NCBI RefSeq assembly: GCF_000422745.1
Contig: NZ_AUGQ01000002.1
Span: 1-64,000, forward strand
Reading direction: 5' to 3'
DNA from: Microbacterium gubbeenense DSM 15944
GTDB taxonomy: Bacteria; Actinomycetota; Actinomycetes; Actinomycetales; Microbacteriaceae
DNA: 64,000 nucleotides
Shown: positions 31,852 to 41,468 of the stretch, piece by piece
Layout of the letters: every line of letters starts with the position of its first letter
Position numbering within the stretch: position 1 is the stretch's first letter
The notes under the pieces: generated by a model
Told to the model about the DNA's origin: nothing
Seen by the model: only the letters and a program-made list of their open reading frames with translations
The model's database searches: none
Translations under genes and position numbers: made by a program

Positions 31852-33210
31852 TCACAGAACCGGACCGCGCAGTATCGCCGGGGTCGAGGGAAGATCTGTC
31901 GGGGGAAACTCCGGCAGCTCGAGGTCTTCGAGCCACGCGACGAACAGGTCGCTGAGGTCTCGGCCCGTGACCTCCTCGACGAGGGCGATGAACTCGCTCG
32001 TGTGCGCGGTCGAGCCCGCGAATCGCTCGCACCATTCGCGGAGGAGGCGGAAGAAGTCGTCGTCGCCCACGGTCAGGCGCACGGCGTGCAGCGCGAGCGC
32101 ACCGCGCTTGTACAGGCGATCGTCGAACATCAGATCCGGCCCCGGATCGGCGATGCAGATGTCCTGCTTCTCGTCCGCGAGCTGCTCACGATGCGCGAGA
32201 GCGAGCGCATGCGCCGAGTCGTCGCCCGCGGCCTCGGACCACAGCCATTCGGCGTAGCACGCGGGTCCCTCGTTAAGCCAGATATCGCGCCACGCGGCGA
32301 TCCCGACGCTGTTGCCGAACCACTGGTGTGCGAGCTCGTGCGCGATCAAGCGGTCGAAGGTGCCCTCTCCGTCGATGAGGTTCGCGCCGAACACCGCGCC
32401 GCCCTGCATCTCGAGGGGGATCTCCAGGTCGTCCTCCGTGACGACGACCTGGTACGACTCGAACGGGTACGGGCCGAATGCTCTCTGGAATGCGCGCACC
32501 ATGTCCCGCAGCGGCGCGAAGTCGGCGCGCGCCCGCGCCGCGATCGACGGCGGGAAGTGGAGTTCACCCCGGACGCCATCGAGGTCGACCTTCTTGACCG
32601 TGTAGCGGCCGATCTGCATGGGCACGAGATAGCTGGCGGTCGGCTCTGCGAGTCGGAACTCCCAACTGCGGCGCCCGCCCCGCGCGGAGTTCGCCACGCG
32701 TTCGCCCGCGACGACGTCGTAGAGAGTGTCGGTCGTGATGCGGATCCGATAGGTCGCCTTGTCGCGAGGATGGTCGTTGCAGGGGAACCACGTCGAGGCG
32801 CCCGTCGGCTCGGAGGCGACGGTCGCGCCGTCCTCGAGCTCTTCCCAGCCGAGGGTCCCCCAGCGCGAACGTCGCGGGCGCGGCGACCCGGCGTACTCGA
32901 TCGCGATGTCGATCTCGTCGCCGCCCGAAACCGGGTCGGGCAGCGGAATCTCCAGGCGACCGCCGCGCTGGGTGAAGCGCGCGACGCGCTCTCCGCCCAC
33001 CTGAACCCGGCTCGCTCGAAGGCCGACCAGGTCGAAGGCGATCGAGGTCGCATCCGTCCGCGCCGTGATCGCGATCTCGGCCCGCGCGGAGAAGCGGTTG
33101 TTCGACACTTTGTAATCGATGTCGAGATCGTAGTGCCGGGTGCGGAACCGGGCGTCGCCGAACCCCGGGGTGTAGTCGTCCGCGCCGACGTCCGTCGCGC
33201 GGAACCTCAT
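31852..33210 (-). CDS. M1 family metallopeptidase
   Basis: 452 residues. Zinc motif HELAHQWFGN (HExxH) with the second glutamate in WLNEGPACYAEW, the exact M1 spacing HEXXH-x18-E. No N-terminal signal peptide; the exopeptidase GxMEN-like motif is seen as LEMQGGAVFG. The ATG at 33210 overlaps the stop of the Pls-like gene by 4 bp (ATGA), so translation is coupled to it. epsilon-Poly-L-lysine producers of the genus Streptomyces carry Zn-dependent aminopeptidases of this family that degrade the polymer, so this gene may encode the degrading or immunity partner of the synthetase. That role is inference. Confidence 0.88.
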   Translation of the reverse strand: MRFRATDVGADDYTPGFGDARFRTRHYDLDIDYKVSNNRFSARAEIAITARTDATSIAFDLVGLRASRVQVGGERVARFTQRGGRLEIPLPDPVSGGDEIDIAIEYAGSPRPRRSRWGTLGWEELEDGATVASEPTGASTWFPCNDHPRDKATYRIRITTDTLYDVVAGERVANSARGGRRSWEFRLAEPTASYLVPMQIGRYTVKKVDLDGVRGELHFPPSIAARARADFAPLRDMVRAFQRAFGPYPFESYQVVVTEDDLEIPLEMQGGAVFGANLIDGEGTFDRLIAHELAHQWFGNSVGIAAWRDIWLNEGPACYAEWLWSEAAGDDSAHALALAHREQLADEKQDICIADPGPDLMFDDRLYKRGALALHAVRLTVGDDDFFRLLREWCERFAGSTAHTSEFIALVEEVTGRDLSDLFVAWLEDLELPEFPPTDLPSTPAILRGPVL

Positions 33211-36200
33211 GCGGCGTCCGCCTGATACGCGCGCACCGTGACCGCGCGCCACGGCCCGATCGGGTTTCCGCTCCACCGGCTGCCGACGGGAACGGACTCG
33301 CCGCGCATGACGAGGGACGCCGGCCCGACGGTGGAATCGGCGCCGATGACCGCGGCGGGCAGAACAACGCTGTGCGGCCCGAGCGTGGCGCCCTTTTCGA
33401 TGGTGACGGTATCGGTGCTCATCACACGATCATGGAACAAATGCGTCTGAACCACACATCCACGGTTCACCGTCGCCCCGTCACCGAGCGTCACCAGGTC
33501 GGGCTCGGGCAGCCAGTAGCTGTCGGTCCACACGCCTCGGCCGATCTTCGCGCCGAGAGTCCTCAACCAGACCGCGAGCGCGGGCGTGCCGGCGGCGGCG
33601 TTCGCGAACCATGGCGCCGCGAGCATCTCCGTGAACGTGTCGGAGACCTCGGTCCGCCACACGAAACTCGACCACAGCGGGTGCTCGCCTGCGCGGATCC
33701 GCCCGACGAAGGCCCATTTCGCGACCGTGGTCACGAGCGCGGCGACCGCCCCGGCGAGCATCATCACGACGCCCGAGAGCAGGCAGGCGATGAGGATGCC
33801 CCACGAATCGATCATCGCGCCGAGCGCCGACATGACGGCGAGTCCGAGCGCGCACGTCACGACGACCGGGACGATGCGGCACAGCTCCCACAGCGCGCGC
33901 CACGCGCAGCGCGCGCGTGGGCTTGTACGTGCGCTCGAGATCCGCCTCGCTCACGACTCGTCGCAGGCGCACGGCAGGAGATCCGAGCCACGACGATCCG
34001 GCTTTCGCCTTGGCGGGGGCGACGGAGAGCACCGCGACGAGCGCGTTCTTCGGAACCGTGTGGCCCGCGGCTGACAGACCCGAGTTGCCGAGGAATGCGC
34101 GCTTGCCGATGCGCGCCCGGGCCAAGCGCATCCACCCGCCGCGCAGTTCGTAGGTCGCCACCATCGTGTCGTCGGCGAGGAACGCGCCCTCGTCGATCCG
34201 CGTGAGCGACGGCAGGAGCAGCACCGTCGACGCTTCCACGTCGTGCCCGACGCGCGCCCCGAGGAGCCGCAGCCAAACGGGCGTGAACAGGCTCGAGTAG
34301 ATGGGGAACAGGAGCGTGCGCGAGGCATCGAGCAGGCGCTCGGTCGTCCAGGCCTGCCACGCCACGCGGCTGCGCACGGGGTACGTCCCGGGCTTCAGCC
34401 CGATCGAGAGCAGCCGCACGAGCAGCACGACGGCGCCCGCGAACACGACGCCCGCGACGATGACTCCGGGAACCAGCCAGATGAGCGCGCGCGGGACCGC
34501 TTCGGCGAACGAATCGGATCCGCGCATGGCCGCCGCGAGCACCGCGGCTCCCGCGGCGAACGCGATGAACGGCAGCAGCGAGAGGCCGACCGAGCTCGCG
34601 GCGTACGCCCACAGCCACCGCGTGCGACTCGGCGGGCGCGACGCGGACAGGGGCTTCGGGGCCGCCCCGGCGCGAGCGGCCGGCGAACCGGACCAGCTCT
34701 GCCCCGCCTTCACGCGACCGAAGACGGCGGATCCCGGGCGCACCTCGGCGCCGCGCCCGATCTTCGCGCCGGGCGCCAGCGTGCTGCGCGCGCCGATCGT
34801 CGCGTCCGCGCCGATGCGCACGGATCCGATGCGCACCGTATCGCCGTCGATCCATGTGCCCGTCAGGTCGACCTCGGGTTCGATCGCCACCCCGGATCCG
34901 ATCTCGAGCATGCCCGTCACCGGCGGCAGTGTGTGCAGGTCGACGTCGCGCCCGATCTTCGCGCCGAGTGCGCGGGCGTAGTACGTCACCCACGGCGCCC
35001 CTGCGAGCCCGACGGGGTCGATCTGAAGGGCGATCTGATCCGCCAGCCAGAGCCGAATGTGCACGGACCCGCCGCGCGGATAGTCGCCCGGTCTCACACC
35101 CAGGAGGAGCAGCCGCGCGGCAGCCGCGGCGATCGCCATGCGGCCGAAGGGCGTGACGAACAGCACGAGACCGGTGACGATCACCCATTCCGGTGCGCTC
35201 GGCAGGAACTCGAAGCCGCTCACGAGGCCGAGGAGCCAGCTCGCCGCGAGCAACCAGGTCACCCATCGCGCGCCGGCGAGGACGAAGAGCGCAGCGGCCG
35301 AGAGCGACTGCACCCACTGCATCAGGGGCGGCGTCGGGCTTGCCGAGCTGTAGTTGGTCGCGCCCGTGGCGTGCTCCTCCTCGCCGATCGCCTCCGCCAT
35401 CTTGCCGAGGCGCGGAAGGTCATAGACGTCGCTCATCGTGAACTCCGCCGCGCGCACGCGGATCCGAGACACCAGTTGGGCAGCCGCGAGCGACCCTCCG
35501 CCGAGCTCGAAGAAATCAGCCCGTTCGTCGACCGGGCGCAGTCCGAGCACCGCCGTCCACTGCTCCGCGAGCCACGCGGCGGTTCCGGACAGCGCCGAAT
35601 CGCCCTCGCCCGTATCGGGGAGCGGCCATGGCAGCGCGGCTTTGTCGACCTTTCCGGAGGTGCGCACGGGCAGCTCTTCCATGACCGCGAGAACGGGGAT
35701 GAGCGGCGCGGGCAGCGACTCGGCGAGCTCCGCGCGGGCGGCCCCGCGATCGAAGTCCTCGCCCGTCGGCACCACGTACCCGACGAGCATCGCGGTGCCG
35801 CCGGCCGAATGGCGCACGGCGACAGCGGCCGCGGTGACGGCGCTGAGGTTCTGCAGAGCCGACTCGACCTCGCCGAGTTCGATGCGCCGACCGCCGATCT
35901 TCACCTGGTCGTCGGCTCGCCCCAGGAAGACGAGGCCCTCCGGATCCGCCCGCACGAGGTCGCCCGACCGGTAGGCGCGTTGCCAACCGAGAGATTCCAT
36001 CGGAGCGTACTTCTCGGCATCCTTCGCGGGGTCCAAATACCGCGCCAACCCGACGCCGCCGATGATCAGCTCTCCCTGTTCTCCCGCCCCAACCCTGTTG
36101 CCGGCCCCGTCGACGACCGCGAGCTCCCAGCCGTCGAGCGGCAGGCCGATGCGGATCGGCGCGGATCCGTCCATCTTCGCCGCGCACGCCACAACGGTCG

Positions 36201-37164
36201 CCTCGGTGGGTCCGTAGGTGTTCCACACCTCGCGCTCATCGCCGATGAGCCGCGCGGACAGTTCGGGCGGCAGCGCCTCGCCGCCGAAGATGAGCAGGCG
36301 CAGGTTCTCGATCGCGTCCTCCGGCCACAGCGCCGCGAGGGTCGGCACCGTCGAGACGACCGTGATCCCATGACCCACGAGCCAGGGGCCGAGGTCTTCG
36401 CCCGATCGGACGAGAGACCGCGGCGCGGGCACGAGACACGAGGAGTGGCGCCAGGCCAGCCACATCTCTTCGCACGACGCATCGAACGCCACGGAGAGCC
36501 CCGCCAGAACGCGATCGTCGGGCCCAAGCGGAGCGTCCTGCAGGAAGAGCCGCGCCTCCGCATCGACGAAGGCGGCGGCCGACCGGTGCGACACCGCGAC
36601 GCCCTTCGGAACCCCCGTCGAGCCGGACGTGAAGATGATCCACGCGTCGTCGTCGGGCGTCGGCGCATCGACGTCCCTGGTCGGTCGCGCGCTCGGGTGC
36701 GGATCCTGCCCGTCGAACAGCCCGCCCGCGACGGTGCCGTCCGGGTCGACGAACTCCCCGCCCGCGCCGACGACGCCGCGCACGCGCGCTTCGCCGAACA
36801 CGAGGTCTGCGCGCTCCTGGGGATCATCGGCGTCGACGGGCACATAGGCCGCTCCAGCCGCCATCACGCCGAGGATCGCGACGTAGACGTATCGGTCGCC
36901 CGAGGGCATGCGCACGCCGACGCGGTCGCCCCGGCGCACGCCGAGCGCGTGCAGCCGTCCGGCGGTCCGGTCCACGAGCGCGAGCAGCTCGGCGTAGCTG
37001 AGCGCACCGCGTTCGTCCTCCAACGCCGACGCGTCGGGATGTGCCTCGGCCGAGGCCCGAATGACATCGATGAGGGTGCGAGCAGGCGGCGCGGCGTGGG
37101 ATCGATCGAGTCCGTTCGGATCCTGATCGGACGGATCAGCGGGCTCGATCGGCGGCGTCATCAT
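33207..37164 (-). pseudogene. Pls/PosA-type NRPS-like poly(amino acid) synthetase, frameshifted near 3' end
   Basis: An adenylation domain (residues ~28-500; DDAWIIFTSGSTGVPKG, FDASCEEMWLAW, NTYGPTEATVV, YRSGDLVRADPEG) is followed by one carrier domain (DFFELGGGSLAA, Ser near 554), then about six membrane helices and three left-handed beta-helix/hexapeptide-type domains (e.g. GSGVAIEPEVDLTGTWIDGD). This is the architecture of Pls, the epsilon-poly-L-lysine synthetase, with no condensation or thioesterase domain. My reading of the A-domain code is D-A-E-S-I-G-T-V-V-K; the Glu would suit a basic side chain. The first frame continues to a stop at 33481 with nonsense after RALRVA; the proper C-terminus (WELCRIVPVVVTCALG... 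to ADAA) is in the next frame, ending at 33207. The shift lies in a GCGCGCGC tract at 33893-33900 (2 bp short or 1 bp long). Corrected, the protein would be about 1,319 residues. It may be a real mutation, an assembly error or a phase-variable tract. Confidence 0.85.
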
Positions 37165-37223
37165 GGTGGCGGGTGTCCTCGTGTCTCGTTCGACGGCGAG
37201 GTGTGCACCGCCGTGGCGCGGTC

Positions 37224-37229
37224 ATTCTA
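37224..37229 (-). promoter_or_regulatory. -10 box upstream of the Pls-like gene
   Basis: TAGAAT on the minus strand, about 60 nt before the ATG at 37164, in the 94 bp gap behind hflX. A -35 is not obvious. Confidence 0.4.
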
Positions 37230-37258
37230 GCCAGCCAACGAGAACGGTCGGGAAACCC

Positions 37259-38755
37259 CTACGCGGTGAGGAACGGGCCGAGATCGGCGGCCAGATCCGG
37301 GGCGACGCGGGCGTGCACCAGCGTTCCCGTATCCTCGTGGCTCTGCGCGAGGAACTGGCCCGCCTCGTGGATCTGCGAGATGAGGTCGCCGCGCTCATAG
37401 GGAACGAGCGCCCGGATCTCGACCGCCGGAACGGGAAGCGCCTGCTCCACGATCCGCCGCAGCTCGTCGATCCCTTCGCCCGTGCGCGACGAGACGAACA
37501 CGGCCCCTGGAGCGAGACCCGCGAGCACCAGCCGTTCGGAGTCGTCGACGAGATCCATCTTGTTGAACACGACGATCTCGGGAAGATCGCGGGCGTCGAC
37601 CTCGCCCAGCACGTCACGCACCGTCTGCAGCTGACCCGCGGGATCCGGGTGGCTTCCGTCGACGACGTGCACGATGACGTCGGCCTGACCGACCTCCTCG
37701 AGCGTCGAGCGGAACGCCTCGACGAGCTGGTGCGGCAGGTTGCGCACGAAGCCGACAGTGTCGGCGAGGGTGAACACCCGGCCGTCGGCCGTCTCCGTGC
37801 GGCGGACCGTGGCGTCGAGAGTCGCGAACAGCGCGTTCTCCACGAGCACGCCCGCCTGCGTCAGTCGGTTGAGCAGGCTCGACTTGCCGGCGTTCGTGTA
37901 CCCGGCGATCGCCACCGACGGGATCGCGTGGCGGCCGCGCTCGGCGCGCTTGGCCTCGCGGGCCGGCGCGAAGCCGCGGATCTGCTTGCGCAGGATCGCC
38001 ATGCGGGTGCGGATCCGGCGACGATCGAGTTCGATCTTCGTCTCACCGGGTCCGCGGGATCCCATTCCCGCGCCGGCCGCTCCCACCTGGCCGCCGGCCT
38101 GGCGGCTCATCGACTCGCCCCAGCCGCGCAGGCGCGGAAGGAGGTACTCGAGCTGCGCGAGCTCGACCTGCGCCTTGCCCTCGCGGGTCTTGGCGTGCTG
38201 CGCGAAGATGTCGAGGATCACGGCGGTGCGGTCGATGACCTTGATCTTGATGACGTCCTCGAGCGCGCGCCGCTGGCTGGGGGCGAGCTCGGCATCCGCG
38301 ATCACCGTGTCGGCACCGACCGACAGCACGAGGTCGCGCAGCTCGTCGGCCTTGCCCCGACCGAAGTACGTCGCGGCGTCGGGATGCGGACGGCGCTGCA
38401 GGACGCCGTCGAGCACGACGGATCCTGCCGTTTCTGCGAGCGCGGCGAGCTCCTGAAGCGAGTTCTCGGCCTCTGCCTGCGCGCCCGACGGATACACGCC
38501 GATGAGCACGACGTTCTCCATGCGCACCTGGCGGTACTCGACCTCGGTGACGTCCTCGAGCTCGGTCGACAGACCGCCGACGCGGCGCAGCGCGTGACGA
38601 TCGTCGAGATCCCACTGATCGCCGTCACTGTGATGGCTGGCCGTCTCGTGCGTCTGCAGCGCCTGCGCGGCACCGAAGACGCGGGACGTGCTGTGGGAAT
38701 CTTCGCGCGCGAGGATGCGGTCGACTGCGTCGTCGGTGCCTGTCGTTTCGGCCAA
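37259..38755 (-). CDS. hflX: GTPase HflX
   Basis: 498 residues. N-terminal HflX domain (LIGVYPSGAQAEAENSLQELAALAETAG, RPHPDAATYFGRGKADEL), helical linker with GGQVGAAGAGMGSRGPGETKIELDRR, then GTPase motifs G1 GYTNAGKSSLLN, G3 DTVGFV, G4 NKMD. A ribosome-splitting/rescue GTPase under stress. TTG start at 38755, with AAAGG 8 nt upstream; a longer N-terminus (~75 residues) than E. coli HflX is usual in actinobacteria. Confidence 0.95.
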   Translation of the reverse strand: MAETTGTDDAVDRILAREDSHSTSRVFGAAQALQTHETASHHSDGDQWDLDDRHALRRVGGLSTELEDVTEVEYRQVRMENVVLIGVYPSGAQAEAENSLQELAALAETAGSVVLDGVLQRRPHPDAATYFGRGKADELRDLVLSVGADTVIADAELAPSQRRALEDVIKIKVIDRTAVILDIFAQHAKTREGKAQVELAQLEYLLPRLRGWGESMSRQAGGQVGAAGAGMGSRGPGETKIELDRRRIRTRMAILRKQIRGFAPAREAKRAERGRHAIPSVAIAGYTNAGKSSLLNRLTQAGVLVENALFATLDATVRRTETADGRVFTLADTVGFVRNLPHQLVEAFRSTLEEVGQADVIVHVVDGSHPDPAGQLQTVRDVLGEVDARDLPEIVVFNKMDLVDDSERLVLAGLAPGAVFVSSRTGEGIDELRRIVEQALPVPAVEIRALVPYERGDLISQIHEAGQFLAQSHEDTGTLVHARVAPDLAADLGPFLTA

Positions 38756-38783
38756 GTGCTGCCTTTCGTGGAGCTGGACTTCG

Positions 38784-38789
38784 ATTTTA
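38784..38789 (-). promoter_or_regulatory. -10 box of hflX
   Basis: TAAAAT on the minus strand, 28 nt before the TTG start. A rare A/T-rich hexamer in this G+C-rich sequence. No good -35. Confidence 0.45.
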
Positions 38790-38818
38790 TCCGCTTCTCG
38801 CGTCGCGCGGGCCTCCGG

Positions 38819-38824
38819 TAGTGT
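38819..38824 (+). promoter_or_regulatory. -10 box of the methyltransferase gene (leaderless)
   Basis: TAGTGT ends 8 nt before the ATG at 38833, so the transcript probably begins at or 1-2 nt before the start codon. Confidence 0.4.
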
Positions 38825-38832
38825 CGATGTTC

Positions 38833-39474
38833 ATGGGGGATCACTATTTCAGTGCGCAGCCCTCGAGCCCCGAAGAACTCCGCACCATCAGCGTGAACCT
38901 CGCTGGCCGCGACATCACGGCCACCACGGCAAGCGGCGTGTTCAGTCCTGATCGGCTCGACAAGGGCACAGAGGTTCTGCTCGCGAACTCTCCCGATGCT
39001 CCGCCCGGCGGCGATTTCCTCGACATCGGGTGCGGCTGGGGAGCGATCTCGCTCGATCTGGCGATGCAATCGCCGCACGCGCGGATCTGGGCGCTCGATG
39101 TCAACGAGCGAGCGCTCGATCTCGTGCGCCGCAACGCCGAGTCGCTCGGGCTCGACAATATCCGCGCCGTGACGGCAGACCAGATCCCCGCGGACATCGC
39201 CTTCCGCACGATCCGGTCGAACCCTCCGATCCGGATCGGGAAGCCCGCGCTCCACGAGCTGATGCAGACCTGGCTGCCCCGACTGGATCTCAGCAGCGAC
39301 GCGTATCTCGTCGTGCAGAAGAACCTCGGCAGCGACTCGTTGCAGCGGTGGATGGAGCAGACCCTCCCCGACCGCTTCGCCGTGCACCGTCACGCGATCT
39401 CCAAGGGATTCCGCGTGCTGAAGGTTCGGCACCGCAGCGATACGACGGGGCCGATCGACACGCTCGCTGAGTGA
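38833..39474 (+). CDS. class I SAM-dependent methyltransferase (RsmC/RlmG-like)
   Basis: 213 residues. SAM motif I FLDIGCGWGAISLDLA, the acidic loop ALDVNERALDLVRRNAESLG, and the NPPIR catalytic motif typical of RsmC/RlmG-type small-domain nucleic-acid methyltransferases (N2-guanine). Family members in actinobacteria begin MxDHYFSAQPSSP, so the ATG at 38833 is chosen over GTG 38821. Divergent from hflX. Target (probably an rRNA guanine) is inferred. Confidence 0.88.
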   Translation: MGDHYFSAQPSSPEELRTISVNLAGRDITATTASGVFSPDRLDKGTEVLLANSPDAPPGGDFLDIGCGWGAISLDLAMQSPHARIWALDVNERALDLVRRNAESLGLDNIRAVTADQIPADIAFRTIRSNPPIRIGKPALHELMQTWLPRLDLSSDAYLVVQKNLGSDSLQRWMEQTLPDRFAVHRHAISKGFRVLKVRHRSDTTGPIDTLAE

Positions 39475-39484
39475 CTGACTTTTT

Positions 39485-39546
39485 GCCGAGCACCTGACGA
39501 TTCGGCGGGATCCGTCAGGCGCTCGCCGAAATCTCAGGCGCTCGGC
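39485..39546. repeat. intergenic palindromic repeat, copy B
   Basis: One forward unit (GCCGAGCACCTGACGATTC) at 39485-39503 and two reverse units ending at 39546 (..TCAGGCGCTCGCC and ATCTCAGGCGCTCGGC). It fills the gap between two convergent genes, 10 bp from the methyltransferase stop and 6 bp from the lysE stop. No other element is seen in the gap. Confidence 0.8.
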
Positions 39547-39552
39547 GAACCG

Positions 39553-40254
39553 TCACGCGACCGCGAGCGCCGTGGCAAGGCCCAGCATCATCACGGCGAC
39601 GCCGGCGTCGAGGATCCGCCATGAGCGCGGCGAGCGCAGCCAGCGCGAGGCGAACCGCGCCGCGAAGGTGAGGATCGCGAACCACACGGCGCTGCCCAGG
39701 ATCGCGCCGACGGCGAACAGCCAGCGCGCGTCGCCGTAGTGCGTCGAGATGGATCCGAGCAGCAGCACCGTGTCGAGGTACGTGTGCGGGTTCAGCCAGG
39801 TGATCGCGAGGCAGGTGAGGATCGCCGGAAGCATGGCGGTGCGCACTCGCGCCACGGGCACGGCCGTGAGCGTGGCGGTCGCGCCCGTGCCGCTCGCGAG
39901 CGTCGGCGCTGGCTCTTGGCGGGCGGGATCCGGCGATCCGGTCTCGATCGCCTCGCCGCCGCGGACCGCACGGATCGCTGCGAGCATCCCATAGCCGGCG
40001 AGGAATACGACGCCCGCCCAGCGCGCGGCGTCGAACAGCCACGGCACCTGTTCGACGACGACTCCGAACCCGCCGACGCCGACCGAGATGAGCACGACAT
40101 CGCTCGCGAGGCATACGGCGGCGAGCGCGAGCGCGTGCCGCCGCCCGCCGCCCGCATGGCGGATCCCCTCACGCAGGAGGAAGACGTTCTGCGCGCCGGG
40201 CGCGGCGATGATCGACAGGCACAGGCCGAGGCCGGCGAGCAGAGCGGTGAGCAT
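39553..40254 (-). CDS. lysE: LysE/ArgO family amino acid exporter
   Basis: 233 residues, about six membrane helices. PGAQNVFLLREGIRH near residue 18 and TWLNPHTYLDTVLLLGSIS near 153 are the LysE-family signatures. Exports lysine and/or arginine. Divergent from a LysR-type regulator with a 74 bp spacer, exactly the lysE-lysG arrangement of Corynebacterium. A hydrophilic loop (~100-130) links the two halves. Confidence 0.92.
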   Translation of the reverse strand: MLTALLAGLGLCLSIIAAPGAQNVFLLREGIRHAGGGRRHALALAAVCLASDVVLISVGVGGFGVVVEQVPWLFDAARWAGVVFLAGYGMLAAIRAVRGGEAIETGSPDPARQEPAPTLASGTGATATLTAVPVARVRTAMLPAILTCLAITWLNPHTYLDTVLLLGSISTHYGDARWLFAVGAILGSAVWFAILTFAARFASRWLRSPRSWRILDAGVAVMMLGLATALAVA

Positions 40255-40328
40255 GGTTCCATCGTGTGCCGCGGCGTGCGAGAATCAAAAGCAGATCAGG
40301 ATGAACGAAGGATGGTGAAGCAACGCTT

Positions 40329-41216
40329 ATGTGGATTTCTCCCGAGCTCGCCGAGACGGTAGCGGCGATCGTCGACGACGGATCCTTCGAGCAGGCGGCC
40401 CGTCGCCTGCGCATCTCGCCCTCCGCCGTCAGCCAGCGGCTGCGCACCCTCGAGTCGCAGCTCGGCCGCGTGCTCATCATCAGGTCCCGGCCGATCCGCG
40501 CGACGGACGACGGCGCCGCGGTCGTGCGGCTCGCCCGTCAGTACGCGGCCGTCGGGCACGAGGCGTCCGTCGCGCTCGGCCTCGATCGGCAGGAGCGCAT
40601 GCACGTGCCGATCGCGGTCAACGCCGACTCGCTCGCCACCTGGCTGCTGCCCGCGCTCGCGACCGTGGCGCACGACCAGGACGTGACCTTCGAGCTGCTC
40701 CGCGAGGACGAGGACCGCACGGCCAAGCTGCTCGAGACCGGCGCGGCGCTGGCCGCCATCACGTCGCAGAGGAAGCCGATCGCCGGGTGCACGGTGACGG
40801 GGCTCGGATCCACCGAGTACGTCGCCGTCGCAACGCCCGGCTTCGTCGCCCGGTGGTTCCCGGGCGGCGTCACCAAGAAGGCGCTGGCGTCGGCGCCGGC
40901 GATCGAATTCGATCGGTCGGATGACATCCAGTCGGACTGGTTGCGAGCCCTCGGCGTGGATCCCGATGTTCCCCCGCGGCATTACGTGCCGGCCTCGGAG
41001 GACTACGCCTCGGCGGTGCGCCTGAGCATGGGGTGGGGCATGCTGCCGCCGGCCCAGGCGCAGCCCTCGCTCGACATGGGCACGCTCACGCGCCTCGGCG
41101 GCCCCGACCTCGCGGAGCCGCTGTACTGGCAGCAGTGGAGCATCGATTCCGTGTCGCTGACGGCGATCCGGGAGTCGGTCGTCGCGCACGCGCGCGCGGC
41201 GCTCGCGGAAGCGTGA
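40329..41216 (+). CDS. lysG: LysR family transcriptional regulator (LysG/ArgP)
   Basis: 295 residues. N-terminal HTH (LAETVAAIVDDGSFEQAARRLRISPSAVSQRLRTLESQLG) and C-terminal co-inducer domain. By family and context it activates the divergent lysE in response to lysine or arginine. A T-n11-A-like site may lie in the shared 74 bp spacer, but I cannot define it. Start ATG at 40329. Confidence 0.92.
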   Translation: MWISPELAETVAAIVDDGSFEQAARRLRISPSAVSQRLRTLESQLGRVLIIRSRPIRATDDGAAVVRLARQYAAVGHEASVALGLDRQERMHVPIAVNADSLATWLLPALATVAHDQDVTFELLREDEDRTAKLLETGAALAAITSQRKPIAGCTVTGLGSTEYVAVATPGFVARWFPGGVTKKALASAPAIEFDRSDDIQSDWLRALGVDPDVPPRHYVPASEDYASAVRLSMGWGMLPPAQAQPSLDMGTLTRLGGPDLAEPLYWQQWSIDSVSLTAIRESVVAHARAALAEA

Positions 41217-41229
41217 CGGATCCGGGTTC

Positions 41230-41310
41230 GCCGAGCGCCTGAGATTTCGGCGAGCGCCTGACGGATCCGCCGAAATCGTCAGTATCTCGGCGAAAAGTCA
41301 GGCCCTCGGC
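41230..41310. repeat. intergenic palindromic repeat, copy C
   Basis: 81 bp, two forward and two reverse units, 13 bp after the lysG stop. It matches copy D at 80 of 81 positions; they are direct repeats 1,080 bp apart that bracket the DUF559-type gene. The rest of 41217-41468 shows no gene. Confidence 0.88.
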
Positions 41311-41468
41311 GAGCGCATGCACGAGGCGAGAGCTGGCGGGGCCTCACCTCAGCGCGCTCACATTCGCGGATCCGGCGGTTCCCTCCACATTCCGGCACCC
41401 GAGTCGCACGCGGCGCGCGCGGATCCGACAGTCTGTGGTTTCCCGGCACACCGGAAGATGGGAACACA

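Noticed and set aside
33207..33860. A separate acyltransferase gene starting at GTG 33860
   Set aside because: Its residues continue the Pls C-terminus exactly after a frame change, so it is best read as the displaced end of that gene.
34243..37230. Long antisense open frames of 550-1,000 codons opposite tyrS, pheT, the Pls-like gene and others
   Set aside because: They lie opposite genes with clear domain motifs, are Arg/Ala/Gly/Glu-rich and show no family motifs. Long antisense frames are expected at about 70% G+C.
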